DNA from: Bacteroidetes bacterium B1(2017)
GTDB lineage: Bacteria; Bacteroidota; Bacteroidia; UKL13-3
NCBI GenBank assembly: GCA_002256395.1
Contig: NKJG01000002.1
Span: forward strand, 566,333-630,332
DNA: 64,000 bases
Direction of reading: 5' to 3'
Shown here: positions 18,119 to 28,470 of the stretch, piece after piece
How the letters are laid out: each line of letters starts with the position of its first letter
How positions within the stretch are numbered: position 1 is the first letter of the stretch
Notes under the pieces: model-generated
The model's database searches: none
Told to the model about the DNA's origin: nothing
What the model saw: the letters and a program-made list of their open reading frames with translations, nothing else
Made by a program: the position numbers and the translations under genes

Positions 18119-18295
18119 AGGTTTATTTTAAGAGTTACAATGTAAAAGTATTTTAAGTTGAATTTGTTTTTTGTATTTCCACAAAGCCTTCTTATGTGTG
18201 ACTTTTGCAAATCATAAAATTACATATGTAAGATAATTGGATGGTAAGATCAACACCTTTACAGCTTAAAATTCACTGAGAATTTTCAATCTAAT

Positions 18296-21200
18296 ATGAC
18301 TTACAAAATCGTTCTTTTACTAGGCTTAGGCTTATTCTTATTTCCTAATGTAAATATTGCTCAAACACCTACCATGGGTTCAGCAAAAGAGTATGTATTA
18401 TTTACTTCCGTTGGAGCTATTACAAATACCTCCATTTCACAAATTACAGGAAATGTGGGCTCAAATGTAGGGGCGGCAACAGGTTTTGGCAATGTAAATG
18501 GAGTGATGCAATCACAGAATACAGCCACTGCCACATGCTCTTCAGATGTTGCCTCCTTATACAATCAATTGGATGCTGCTACGGCAACTATTTTTCCATC
18601 GGCTACACTTGGCGGTGATACGTTAATGGCAGGAATTTATTCTGTAACGGGTGCTTCTACGTTAACGAATACACTCACTTTAAATGCCCAAGGAAACCCA
18701 AATTCGGTGTTTATTTTTAAACTACAAGGGGCCTTTTCTGCAAGGGCAGATGCCAAGGTTGTTCTACTTAATGGAGCCTTAGCATGCAATGTGTTTTGGA
18801 AAATTGAAGGTGTTACAAGTATAGGTACTGGTGTTACCATGCGTGGAACCATAGTTACAAATAATGCAGCCATTACCATAAGTGCAGGCGATACTATTGA
18901 AGGACGAGTATTTACAACTGCAGGTGGAATTTCTGTTACAAACACACTAGCTTATATTCCATTGGGTTGTGGCAGCACGGTATTAACGGGCCCAGCCGCA
19001 CCTAGCTTGGGTACAACCGCAAACTTTGCTTTATTTACCACCACTGGAGCATTAGGCAATACAGGAACAAGCTCTATTTCTGGCGATGTGGGCAGCAATA
19101 GTGCAACACCCACTGGATTTAACCCAGCATTGGTAACTGGAACTGTACATAGCACCCCAAATTCATTTACGAGTGCTTGTGCAAGCGATTTGGCAACTGT
19201 TTACTCTTATTTAAGCTCCTTAAGTGCCGACATAGAACTTCTATATCCAGCCCAATTTGGCAATAAATTGGTATTAACTCCTCATGTATATTTATTAAAT
19301 GCAGCCACTACTTTTACCGATTCCTTGTTTTTAAATGCTCAAGGAAACCCTAATGCAATTTTTGTAATTAAACTATATGGTGCACCCACCACAAGTACTT
19401 TTTCAAATGTGGTGTTGATTAATGGAACACAATCTAAAAACGTTTTTTGGGTAGTAAATGGAGCTGTAACTATAGCAGCAAATTCAATTTTTAGAGGAAC
19501 CATTATTTGCAATAATGGAGCGATTAGTTTTGATGTTAATTGCACCTTAGATGGCCGAGCCCTAACAACAAGTGGTGCTGTTGGTGTGAATACGTTAAAT
19601 GCCATTGCACCTAATGCTCCCATAAATTATTACTCACAAACTAGCGGCGACCCTGCCATGTTAAGTAATTGGAATAGTGCTATGGATGGAACAGGAACTG
19701 CACCAACAAATCTAACAACTAGAACAAGTTATATTGTTCAAAACACACATACTTTAACTAGCACAGGTGCATTGGCATTTGGTACAACAAATAGCATTTT
19801 GGAAATTCAAAATGGAGGAAGAGTTATAGCTAGTTCCGGCAATCCTATTCGTTTTGCAAATAGCAGTATCCTTCAATTGCAGGTAGGATCAGAATTTAGT
19901 TCAAATACCACTGATACCTTACAGGTAGTAAATTTAATTGGGGGCAAAATTTCTATTGGCACAGGTACAACACTTTGCTTAAATGGCAATGTTACAACAA
20001 GCGCAGGTGTTATAAGCGGCTCAAGCAGTTCTAATTTAACAATTGGTGCTGCAGTAGGTAGTTTATTATTTGACCAAAGTACACCTGGTACAAGTAATGT
20101 GATCCATACTTTAACTATTGGCGGTGGAACAGATGCAAGCATAAGTCTTGGCAACGATTTATTAATTAACCCAACAGGTAAACTATCCTTTAGCGCATTG
20201 GGTACAAAAACACTTACAACAACTGGTCATACCCTAACCTTACAATCATCCCCCCTTGGTTCGGCAATGATAGATAACACAAATGGAGCCACCCTTATAG
20301 GTATTATAAGAGTTGAAAATTACGTGCAAGCAAATGGTAGAAAATACCGCTTTTTAGCCTCTCCAATTGTGGGTGGAAATAGTTTACAATGGCGTAATAA
20401 TGGGACAAATGAAAGCGGACAAGGCATTGCCATTACTGGCACTGGAACCGTTGATGCATCTATAAGTAACCAAGCCTCGGCCTTTACGTATTTAGAAACA
20501 AATACCAATGAAGGCACCACGATAAATGGATCGGGTAAATGGCCTGCCATAGATGGTAATACAAGTTTAATAAATGGAAATGGGTATAGAGTTTTTATAA
20601 GAGGCGATAGAACTATAAGTTTAGTAACTTCAAATAGTGTTAATAATGCCACTACCATTTGGGTGGAAGGTTCCTATCCTTCAAGCCCTGTTTCTCCTTC
20701 ACTAACTTATACCACAGCAGCAGCCAATGGTTGGAATTTAGTTGGAAACCCTTATCCATGCACACTTGATTGGGGAGCAGTAACAGGCGGAGATAGAATA
20801 AATATTGATAATGCCATTTATATCTGGCACCCTATAAATACTACCAATGCTTTGGGAGGTTATGCCAGTTATGTAAATGGAATAGGCACTGGAACACCCA
20901 ATGTAGGAACACAATATATTAGTAGTGGACAAGCGTTTTTTGTAAAAGCCAATGCCAGCTCTCCTACTCTAAGCATGCGTGAGAGCCATAAAATAAGTAG
21001 CGAAGCTGGTGGAAGAATCTTTAAATCGGCCCCCCTTAAACCCAATAGTATTCGTTTAACTTTATTTGATGCAAACAAAAAGCTAGATGATGCTGTGATG
21101 TATTTTGAGGAAGGCGCTACAAATAACTTTGACCCAGAATTTGATGCATACGATCTTACCAGTTATATTGGTTTTAGTAGCCAAAACAAGTTAGACACCT

Positions 21201-21706
21201 TTGCCATTAGTGGAACAAGTTTGCCATTAGAAAACGAAACCTATGCCCTTTATGCAAATCTTGGTTCGGGCAATTATGCCCTCCAATTTAGCGATTTAAA
21301 CTCGTTTAGCACCCTACCCGAACTATATTTTAGGGATAAGTTTTTAAATAAAAACATACTGCTTACAGATAAAGGGTTTTATGCCTTTACAGTAGATAGC
21401 AATTCGCAAAACACCTTTGGCAATACTAGGTTCGAACTACAATTTAAGTACAAGGCATTAGGTGAAAATGAACTAGATAGAACCCAAAACAAACTTATGG
21501 TTTACCCAAATCCTGCAAGTGAAGTGCTGAACCTAGTTATACAGGATAACATACAAGCGTTATGTGTGTTTGATGCAAGTGGAAAAATAATCATCAAGCT
21601 CCCTGGCAATACCAATAAAATGGATTGTAGCCATTTAACAAGTGGCCTGTATGTAATAGAAGTAGAAACTAAACAAGGCAATTTTTATTGCAAGTTTATT
21701 AAATAG
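18296..21706 (+). CDS. Ice-binding-type (DUF3494) protein, two domains, T9SS sorting domain
   Basis: 1136 residues: signal peptide (1-22, NVNIAQ), two consecutive DUF3494 domains (about 25-220 and 230-440), a middle region with low-complexity beta repeats (about 445-660), another beta domain with the GNPYPCTLDWGAV motif common in T9SS substrates, and a type A sorting domain (about 1060-1136, KLMVYPNPASEVLNLVIQ...GLYVIEV). The DUF3494 hallmarks are clear in both copies: TGNVGSN or SGDVGSN, L-N-AQGNPN-FIxK, NVFW-V-G and GTI-N-AI. The family folds as a beta-helix that binds ice, although some members are adhesins. The protein should be exported through T9SS and anchored at or released from the surface. 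Confidence 0.9.
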   Translation: MTYKIVLLLGLGLFLFPNVNIAQTPTMGSAKEYVLFTSVGAITNTSISQITGNVGSNVGAATGFGNVNGVMQSQNTATATCSSDVASLYNQLDAATATIFPSATLGGDTLMAGIYSVTGASTLTNTLTLNAQGNPNSVFIFKLQGAFSARADAKVVLLNGALACNVFWKIEGVTSIGTGVTMRGTIVTNNAAITISAGDTIEGRVFTTAGGISVTNTLAYIPLGCGSTVLTGPAAPSLGTTANFALFTTTGALGNTGTSSISGDVGSNSATPTGFNPALVTGTVHSTPNSFTSACASDLATVYSYLSSLSADIELLYPAQFGNKLVLTPHVYLLNAATTFTDSLFLNAQGNPNAIFVIKLYGAPTTSTFSNVVLINGTQSKNVFWVVNGAVTIAANSIFRGTIICNNGAISFDVNCTLDGRALTTSGAVGVNTLNAIAPNAPINYYSQTSGDPAMLSNWNSAMDGTGTAPTNLTTRTSYIVQNTHTLTSTGALAFGTTNSILEIQNGGRVIASSGNPIRFANSSILQLQVGSEFSSNTTDTLQVVNLIGGKISIGTGTTLCLNGNVTTSAGVISGSSSSNLTIGAAVGSLLFDQSTPGTSNVIHTLTIGGGTDASISLGNDLLINPTGKLSFSALGTKTLTTTGHTLTLQSSPLGSAMIDNTNGATLIGIIRVENYVQANGRKYRFLASPIVGGNSLQWRNNGTNESGQGIAITGTGTVDASISNQASAFTYLETNTNEGTTINGSGKWPAIDGNTSLINGNGYRVFIRGDRTISLVTSNSVNNATTIWVEGSYPSSPVSPSLTYTTAAANGWNLVGNPYPCTLDWGAVTGGDRINIDNAIYIWHPINTTNALGGYASYVNGIGTGTPNVGTQYISSGQAFFVKANASSPTLSMRESHKISSEAGGRIFKSAPLKPNSIRLTLFDANKKLDDAVMYFEEGATNNFDPEFDAYDLTSYIGFSSQNKLDTFAISGTSLPLENETYALYANLGSGNYALQFSDLNSFSTLPELYFRDKFLNKNILLTDKGFYAFTVDSNSQNTFGNTRFELQFKYKALGENELDRTQNKLMVYPNPASEVLNLVIQDNIQALCVFDASGKIIIKLPGNTNKMDCSHLTSGLYVIEVETKQGNFYCKFIK

Positions 21707-21718
21707 AAAAAAGACAAC

Positions 21719-21898
21719 ATGAAAAAATATATTCAAGTACTTAGTATACTAGCCATACTATTTTTATTAGCTCCAAACTTACAAGCGCAACCAGGCTTTG
21801 ACGATGAACCCATTGACACACCTATTGATGGAGGTATAGTAGTTTTGGCAGCAGCGGGTTTGGTAGTTGGCATACAGAAAATAAGGAATAAACGTTGA
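21719..21898 (+). CDS. PID-CTERM-like microprotein
   Basis: 59 residues: a signal peptide (MKKYIQVLSILAILFLLAPNLQAQ), a very short acidic linker (PGFDDEPIDTPIDGG), a single hydrophobic helix (IVVLAAAGLVVGI) and a basic tail (QKIRNKR). The layout PIDGG - TM helix - basic end is that of the short Bacteroidota proteins known as PID-CTERM, a putative sorting signal. It starts 12 bp after the stop of the ice-binding gene and must be co-transcribed. It ends one base before the convergent gene. Its role is unknown; partner or membrane anchor of the T9SS protein is inference. Confidence 0.75.
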   Translation: MKKYIQVLSILAILFLLAPNLQAQPGFDDEPIDTPIDGGIVVLAAAGLVVGIQKIRNKR

Positions 21899-21899
21899 A

Positions 21900-23660
21900 T
21901 TATTCCTTCTCTATGGCAAAAAGTTTAGCATTATCTATGGCTAACTTTTCAAGAACATAGGCATTCCATTTTAGGAGTTCTTTTGTGTTCTGACCCAATT
22001 GAACATCCTTCAGGTAATCCTTTGTTTGTTGTTTTAAATTGGCAACTGTTTGCTGGTAAATAGAATCCATTTCGGGTAAGCTCCAGGCGCGCAATTGAAG
22101 GGTCATTTCCATGTTTCGTCGTTCAATTTCGCAGAGATCAAAGTAGATATTTAGGAAGCAGTTTGAATAAGGTTCAATGGGCAAATGATAATACGATTGG
22201 GCAATATCAAAAATAGTTGCGGAGCTGTGTTGGATAGAATCTTTGCTTGGATTTAGAGAGAGGTAAATTTGAACATTTAACTTGCATAAATCGGAAATAA
22301 AGTATTGGCCGTTTTTATTAAACAAATAGTCTTTTTGCAATAATGAATCGAGATTATCCTTGTTTAAAGCAACTCTAGTGGTATCAGACCAAATAATATT
22401 ATTAGCCTTAAACACATTGTAATTCCCTTTGAGTTTTGATTTTTTATTGGTGTAATTAATAAGCAGACCATTTTTATTGAAAAAATCGAGACTTTGTTGT
22501 TGTTTATCTGTTAGCAGCAATTCTTTATTATTTTTCCAGAAAAAATCGTCGTACGGCATGGCTGTTATTTTTCTATAATCACTTTCATTTTCATCGTAGG
22601 TAAAATAGGGCAATACAAATAAGGTATGGTAATCATAAAAAAACAAAGCTCCAGAAGTTGATACGCTATAGCCATCGGTGCTTCCATTATTTAACCTAGA
22701 ATAGGGCATTCCATTATGGAACCTAAAGCGATAATTAAAATTAATATGATTAAGTGAATTTGCTTTTTCTGAAAGGTTATACGATTGGGTAATATTCATG
22801 CATACACTATCCATGCGTGAACCCGGATAGGCGGGCATGAAAGGATGTATAAAGGCATTCTCAATGTTAAGCGTAATATTTAAAATGGCATAGGTTTGTT
22901 TATCAATCCAAACTTGGCCATAGAAGCACGACCGTTTATTTTTTATTGGAGTAAATTCAATCTGGTAGCTGCTGGCATCTTCACCTATTTTTTTAAGGTA
23001 GAACTGTTTTTTAAGTTTTGACAGTTTAAATTGAAGAGGTAGTGAAGGCAAATATTCATTTTGTTTTACTAAGTCTAAATAGCTTATGGCTCTAGAAGTA
23101 TTTAAGCTGGTAAAGAAGCCATGGTCTTTTGTTTCGGCTAATCCTATACGTCCGTTTTTGAGTAAAAGTTCCTGTATGGCACTCCCTTTTAAGGAGGCAT
23201 TATAATAACATTCGAGCATTTCTACCGCTTGGTTTTGAATATCTGTTTGCAATTGAAAATATGCTTTCGAAGATTGTGGTTTGGATCCTATTATTTTCTT
23301 TCTACACTTATCAAGCGCTTCATACAAAAATGGGTCGTTTGCAACTATATGAGCCTCTTGTAAGCCAACATTATTTACTTGCAAGCCAACTAGTGTGTTG
23401 CGGCGCAGGTCTGAACCAATAAGAATGAGCGTTTTATAACCTATATAAGAAAAAATCAAAGAATCTGATTCGCTACTAATAGAAATTCTATACTTCCCTT
23501 CCTCATTGCTATTAAACCCTCTAGTTGAACCTTTAATAGCCACATTACAAAATGCTAAAGGTTCATTTGTTTTCGCATCAACTACTTTTCCTTCCAAAAT
23601 AATTTGAGAAAAGGATAGATTGGATAAGAAAAGGAAAAGTACAAAAAGAAGGTATTTCAT
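21900..23660 (-). CDS. Carboxypeptidase-like regulatory domain protein
   Basis: 586 residues: signal peptide (MKYLLFVLFLFLSNLSFSQ) then a carboxypeptidase-D regulatory-like beta-sandwich (about 20-105, ILEGKVVDAKTNEPLAFCNVAIKGSTRGFNSNEEGKY...FSYIGYKT), the domain that begins many TonB-dependent receptors and DUF5686-type proteins. Behind it is a long region I do not recognise, with barrel-like or sandwich segments (FTPIKNKRSCFYGQVWID) and a helical C-terminus. There is no plug or TonB box, so it is not a receptor. A -7 box TATGTTTG lies 59 bp upstream. Confidence 0.75.
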   Translation of the reverse strand: MKYLLFVLFLFLSNLSFSQIILEGKVVDAKTNEPLAFCNVAIKGSTRGFNSNEEGKYRISISSESDSLIFSYIGYKTLILIGSDLRRNTLVGLQVNNVGLQEAHIVANDPFLYEALDKCRKKIIGSKPQSSKAYFQLQTDIQNQAVEMLECYYNASLKGSAIQELLLKNGRIGLAETKDHGFFTSLNTSRAISYLDLVKQNEYLPSLPLQFKLSKLKKQFYLKKIGEDASSYQIEFTPIKNKRSCFYGQVWIDKQTYAILNITLNIENAFIHPFMPAYPGSRMDSVCMNITQSYNLSEKANSLNHINFNYRFRFHNGMPYSRLNNGSTDGYSVSTSGALFFYDYHTLFVLPYFTYDENESDYRKITAMPYDDFFWKNNKELLLTDKQQQSLDFFNKNGLLINYTNKKSKLKGNYNVFKANNIIWSDTTRVALNKDNLDSLLQKDYLFNKNGQYFISDLCKLNVQIYLSLNPSKDSIQHSSATIFDIAQSYYHLPIEPYSNCFLNIYFDLCEIERRNMEMTLQLRAWSLPEMDSIYQQTVANLKQQTKDYLKDVQLGQNTKELLKWNAYVLEKLAIDNAKLFAIEKE

Positions 23661-23718
23661 TAGGGTGAAAATAAAACAAATCGAGGCGTTTTAAATTTAC
23701 AAGTAGATACTAAAATAG

Positions 23719-23726
23719 CAAACATA
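23719..23726 (-). promoter_or_regulatory. Putative promoter -7 element (TAnnTTTG) for the 23660 gene
   Basis: The minus strand reads TATGTTTG, an exact match to the Bacteroidota -7 consensus, 58 bp upstream of the ATG at 23660. No TTG at the usual -33 distance is seen, so support is partial. Confidence 0.4.
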
Positions 23727-23745
23727 AAGGATGCTATTCCAATGC

Positions 23746-26700
23746 CTAATTATTATTCTTATTAATAATATTCCATTCTTCTTGGGTTAAATTAACAGAT
23801 TGATATGGATATTGGTTCAACATAAATTGGGTCATTTGTTGAATCCTACCCGCTTTATCCTCAACGGTTTCTACAGATTTTGATATTTCCTCTATAGAAG
23901 ACAATAATTCAGTTTCGAGTTCCTGCTTAACCTTTCTTCTTGCAGCAGCTTGAGCAGCAATTTTATCTTGGTAGACCTTTATTTCAGATTGAATTTTCCT
24001 GCGTTCTGCTTCTTTTTGTTGGGCAACAAGTTCGTTTTGAGTATTTAAATAGGCACTTATTCTATCATCCACCTTTTGACGGTCTTTAATAGCTACTTCA
24101 AATTGGGTTAAATATTTTGCCTTTGTAAGAGCTAATTTTTGGTTCAATGCCAATAACTGTTCTTTTCTTTTCATTAAACCAAGCTTAATATTCTCATCCA
24201 CACGCACATTTTTGTCGATGGCAAAAAATTGTCTGAGCACTCTATTGCTTGGGGCCATATTTGCCTCAAAGGATAAGGTTCGCAATTCAAAATCAAACGA
24301 AAAAACTTGGCCATTTTGTAAATATATTTGAAAAACAGGGCCGGTTGGCAAAGTTGCAATTCCCTTAATGGTATCACTTAATTCAATTTTATTAATTACT
24401 GGATAGTAGTGTGAAAAATAATACAAATTTTTTCCTTGAGCTACTATTAATTGAACGTACGATTTAAGAAAATCAATTATTATTTCTTCTTGCAAATTCA
24501 ATTCAGGAATTAGTTTGGGTTCAAAAACAATACCAAATGACCTTTCTAAACCAACAGCAGTGTTTCGCTTCGTAATTAATTCGAATTCGGTGCCCATGCG
24601 AATTCTATCCGAGGCAGAATCAATTCTGGTACTTTGGTTAGGGGTTGTTGAATAGCTTAAATTAGTAAGATTGAAGGTAAAAATAACACCGCCAACAAAC
24701 CCAAATTTTCCAAACAATTTACTCATATCAAACCCTACTACACTTTGTCCATTTGAAAATGTATTGGTATGATAAGGCTGATTATGGCTAAAAGGCAATA
24801 AGCTTTTACTAATATTGTTTTGCAAATCAGATTGCAACAATACCACCGATTGGCCAACATTTATATCATACCTCCATGTACAATTAATTAACCTGCAATA
24901 CGACCCTTGAACATTAAACGCATAGTTGGTAAAATTTGGATTATTGGTAATATTTAAATCTCTAAATGGCAAATTAAAGAAAACAAAATCACTTCCTGGC
25001 ATTCCCGAAATGGTAGTTAACCATCTTTCGTTGAATGGTATGGAATAGATTCTTTGTTTATACACTTTAAATCCTGAAATTTTACCGATAAATCCACTAT
25101 ATCCATTTGGCTTATCGCATCCTAAGTAGGCGCTGGTTGTTGAAAGCTCTAGAATATTTGAAACACCAATTTCCAAAACTAAATTTTGATTAATAAATAC
25201 CCTAAGTTGGCGAGTACTAGCATTTAAAAATATATCCCAAGAATTCCAACCCAATGAATATTTGTAAGATTCAACCGTAAAAACCTGTCCTAAATAAACA
25301 AATTCAACATCGTCTTTTTCGTTTACTTGAATGGAGCATTGCGAACTACCCGTTTCGTTTAGTAAATTAAAAATAAATCCTCTTCTCTTTAATTTCTGAT
25401 ACTCCATCATAAAACTAAAGCCAACATTGCAATTATCTGAAACAGGAATTTTACCTAATTCAATATAGCTATTTACACCTCTAAATTCAACTGCATATCT
25501 GCTATGAGGAGGCAGTTGATAAGGACTTGCCTCTAAAGTGTAACCATTATTGTCTATATTATAAATATTATAATAATAATTTTCGTCGCCTATCCAAACA
25601 TTAGGCAAATGTCCTTTCTTAACATATAAATTCCATATGGCAGCTAATTTAATCTCAGGATAACACCCATATCCAAGACTTAAATTATCTAATACATTAT
25701 AATTATAATCTATATTTTGTCTAAAAATATAAATTCCAGCTAGATGACCATTTAAGTTATAATAATTATTAAAGTTTGAACCAATAATAACGTCGGAAGG
25801 ATAAATTGGGGTATTAAGTAGATTTTGACGCAAATAAAATGTCCCTTTTTGGAATTGATTTTGGTAGAAAACTACACTTCTATTTTGTAAATTATATTGA
25901 ATTCTAATATACTGCCATTTGTCGTGTTTATCAAATGCAAACGAGCTTACATTATTTCCTGGAGAACCAAAGTAAACCTTACCATCTGCTTGGTAATTTA
26001 TTTGAAATCCTTGGCCATCTATTTCCATTCCAAAGCTTCCTAAATAATTGGCTGCATTTGGATCATTAAATCGAACATTAAATACAATTTCAAAATTGGT
26101 ATTATCTATTAGTAGTTTCCTTGACCTGTCATATGCCTTTATGCCGTAGGAAGGAAATTTAACTACTACCATTATATCATTCGGTTCAACACTAATAACT
26201 TTTCCTGCCAATGGATCAATAAAGGGGTTACCTTTTGCAGCAAACGCCGGTAATTGTATTTCCGATTTAAATTCTTTATTTCGGTTCGATACCTTTAATA
26301 CAGATTCATCGAAACTAACACTTAATAATTCGGGTATAGTTGCATTTAATTTCTTTTCAATTTTATAAAAGATATTCTTAATTTTATTTTCATGATCTAA
26401 AACCGCTTTATTCAATTTATCTTTAGCAATGGCTATTTCTTCAAGGTATTTATTATTTACAAGTGTTTGAGCAGCATTTTTCATCCTTGGAACTTGCCCA
26501 GTAAAATTTGCCACCACACTATTTCCAGGGCTAACCAAACCAGAACTTAATCCAGGCAAATCAACTCGTTTACATTCATCCTTAACCAAATCATTTTCAA
26601 AATTATCAAAGGTATAATAGTGCATTAAGCCAGGTTCTAAGCCAGATAATCGCTTGTTAGAATACCCAATTATTTCGTCTTGAACCAAGCTTTTATTCCA

Positions 26701-28470
26701 TATGGATAAATTGCCAATAGATCCTTTAAATTTTTGCCCACTATATATTTCTGAGCCAATAGAGAAGGCATTAAAACCAACAAGGTTTCCAACTTGAATG
26801 GAATAAATTAAATCGCCATCTAAGTAACATCCAAAGAAATTATTTACATTATTTAATGAAAAGGCCCAATTATACCACATCTTATTTTTATATGGTAACG
26901 GAAACTTAATCATTTGGCTGCCATTATTAACCCAAACAATCATTTCATTTTCTGCTGTAAAACCAACCTTTAAAATAGCAGAATCAAATACCATTTCACT
27001 TGTATCAAACCTAAGTCGGCTAATCCATAAATCTAATGAAAAAGCAGAAACAGTTGTAAACGAATACGAATAATAATTTAGCTGTGAACTTGAACCATTA
27101 AAGGTAAAACAGTTCTTTAAAAAGGCAGTTGAAAATTGGCCTCCAAGAGGTTTTACCAAAGTTAAATTGGCAGAATTTCTTGGATTAGACAGTTTACCTA
27201 TTCCTAAATAATTTTTCTCAAGGTTAATAGAATTTTCACTGAACGGGAAATAGCCACAAAGTCCAGGTTCGCCTACCGAAACACGACAAGTTGAAAGTCT
27301 TTTTTCATCTTCGTTTGAAAGGTATCTATTCCAAAATCTTAACTCAGAAAATTGAAATGAAAAACCGTTATCATAAAACATTAAAATGTTAATACTGCTT
27401 TGTTGCGTATTAAAATAAGTGGTATCGCTGGGTGGTAAAGACAAAGTATCAAATAACTCACCATCTCTATATGTTTCAAAAGTGCCTTCTTTTTCTATAA
27501 ATTTAAAAGAATAATGATGCCATTCATAATCCCAAGTAATTACTTTTGACTTAGCAAAAACACTTTGCACCTGATACGAAAAGGCAAAACCTCCTTCTTC
27601 AACTATGCCAATTGTTATTCCTGGGAATTTTCTCATTTGATTTAAATTAAAAAGAGTTCGTTTTCCCTTTGAAAAAGGGCAAAGCCAAAACTCAATAGAA
27701 AAATCACCTGTGGCAACGGTAAACCCAGATTCAACAAATAAATTATAGGCAGCGCTTTGAGAAACTTGCAACACATTTTCTGAGAGCAAACCAGAAAAAG
27801 GAATTTCACAATCAACCCATTTTGACGTGCCATTTAATACAAAATTTGGTGCGCCTTCATATTGGGGAGTGAACCAATTGCCTGAATTAACAACCGCATC
27901 TGGATCTAAACCATTTACTAATTCTAATTGAAGGAATAAATCCTCACACTTTTCGGTGTAATAGGAATGGCAAAGTTTGGTAATTTCTCTAAAACTATCA
28001 AATTTTGTCCAAAGCCTAACTAGGGCAAGATTACCTTTGAAAAAGGAAGCAATATTTATTGCTCCTATACTAATGGATTGCATAACGAAATTTTGTATGG
28101 AAATTGGATTTTCCATAACTGGGTTTCCATTTAAATACCATCCAGCTTTTGAATTTACTGCATCGAAATAAAAGGCAAAATGATTCCAGGTGCCATAAAT
28201 AGTATCTAAAAAAAGTGGGAAACTATTTCCATTAATGTTTGCTTGAAAGGAATTGGAAACAAAACCAATTACGAGTGGACAATTACCATAAATATTATTG
28301 GTATATAAAATGGTAGAATCTGTGGCCTTTTGCTCAGGCTTCATCCAAAAATCTATAATAAAACCCTGAGAAGGCGTAATATTAATTTGTTGATTAATAT
28401 TCAAATAAGTATCTAACCCATTGAATTGAATCAACTTGTTTTTGATAGTTGTATTTCTTTGTTGTATCAT
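23746..28470 (-). CDS. Giant protein C: five LamG-like jellyrolls and coiled-coil tail
   Basis: The ATG at 28470 overlaps the stop of the upstream gene (TAATG), so it is preferred to the longer frame from 28518; 1574 residues. There is no signal peptide, TM segment or sorting domain. LamG/concanavalin-like units start near residues 12, 230, 450, 785 and 990; signs are the FNGxxxYL/FIIDFWM, FSIEFWL, FSLDLWI entries and WNHFAFYFD, WHHYSFKF, WYNWAFSL centres. A helical linker lies near 690-740, and a charged coiled coil fills about 1428-1560 (LLALNQKLALTKAKYL, AERRKIQSEIKVYQDKIAAQ). LamG jellyrolls usually bind sugars or proteins outside cells, so the absence of an export signal is odd. Last gene of a three-gene operon; function unknown. 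Confidence 0.85.
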   Translation of the reverse strand: MIQQRNTTIKNKLIQFNGLDTYLNINQQINITPSQGFIIDFWMKPEQKATDSTILYTNNIYGNCPLVIGFVSNSFQANINGNSFPLFLDTIYGTWNHFAFYFDAVNSKAGWYLNGNPVMENPISIQNFVMQSISIGAINIASFFKGNLALVRLWTKFDSFREITKLCHSYYTEKCEDLFLQLELVNGLDPDAVVNSGNWFTPQYEGAPNFVLNGTSKWVDCEIPFSGLLSENVLQVSQSAAYNLFVESGFTVATGDFSIEFWLCPFSKGKRTLFNLNQMRKFPGITIGIVEEGGFAFSYQVQSVFAKSKVITWDYEWHHYSFKFIEKEGTFETYRDGELFDTLSLPPSDTTYFNTQQSSINILMFYDNGFSFQFSELRFWNRYLSNEDEKRLSTCRVSVGEPGLCGYFPFSENSINLEKNYLGIGKLSNPRNSANLTLVKPLGGQFSTAFLKNCFTFNGSSSQLNYYSYSFTTVSAFSLDLWISRLRFDTSEMVFDSAILKVGFTAENEMIVWVNNGSQMIKFPLPYKNKMWYNWAFSLNNVNNFFGCYLDGDLIYSIQVGNLVGFNAFSIGSEIYSGQKFKGSIGNLSIWNKSLVQDEIIGYSNKRLSGLEPGLMHYYTFDNFENDLVKDECKRVDLPGLSSGLVSPGNSVVANFTGQVPRMKNAAQTLVNNKYLEEIAIAKDKLNKAVLDHENKIKNIFYKIEKKLNATIPELLSVSFDESVLKVSNRNKEFKSEIQLPAFAAKGNPFIDPLAGKVISVEPNDIMVVVKFPSYGIKAYDRSRKLLIDNTNFEIVFNVRFNDPNAANYLGSFGMEIDGQGFQINYQADGKVYFGSPGNNVSSFAFDKHDKWQYIRIQYNLQNRSVVFYQNQFQKGTFYLRQNLLNTPIYPSDVIIGSNFNNYYNLNGHLAGIYIFRQNIDYNYNVLDNLSLGYGCYPEIKLAAIWNLYVKKGHLPNVWIGDENYYYNIYNIDNNGYTLEASPYQLPPHSRYAVEFRGVNSYIELGKIPVSDNCNVGFSFMMEYQKLKRRGFIFNLLNETGSSQCSIQVNEKDDVEFVYLGQVFTVESYKYSLGWNSWDIFLNASTRQLRVFINQNLVLEIGVSNILELSTTSAYLGCDKPNGYSGFIGKISGFKVYKQRIYSIPFNERWLTTISGMPGSDFVFFNLPFRDLNITNNPNFTNYAFNVQGSYCRLINCTWRYDINVGQSVVLLQSDLQNNISKSLLPFSHNQPYHTNTFSNGQSVVGFDMSKLFGKFGFVGGVIFTFNLTNLSYSTTPNQSTRIDSASDRIRMGTEFELITKRNTAVGLERSFGIVFEPKLIPELNLQEEIIIDFLKSYVQLIVAQGKNLYYFSHYYPVINKIELSDTIKGIATLPTGPVFQIYLQNGQVFSFDFELRTLSFEANMAPSNRVLRQFFAIDKNVRVDENIKLGLMKRKEQLLALNQKLALTKAKYLTQFEVAIKDRQKVDDRISAYLNTQNELVAQQKEAERRKIQSEIKVYQDKIAAQAAARRKVKQELETELLSSIEEISKSVETVEDKAGRIQQMTQFMLNQYPYQSVNLTQEEWNIINKNNN

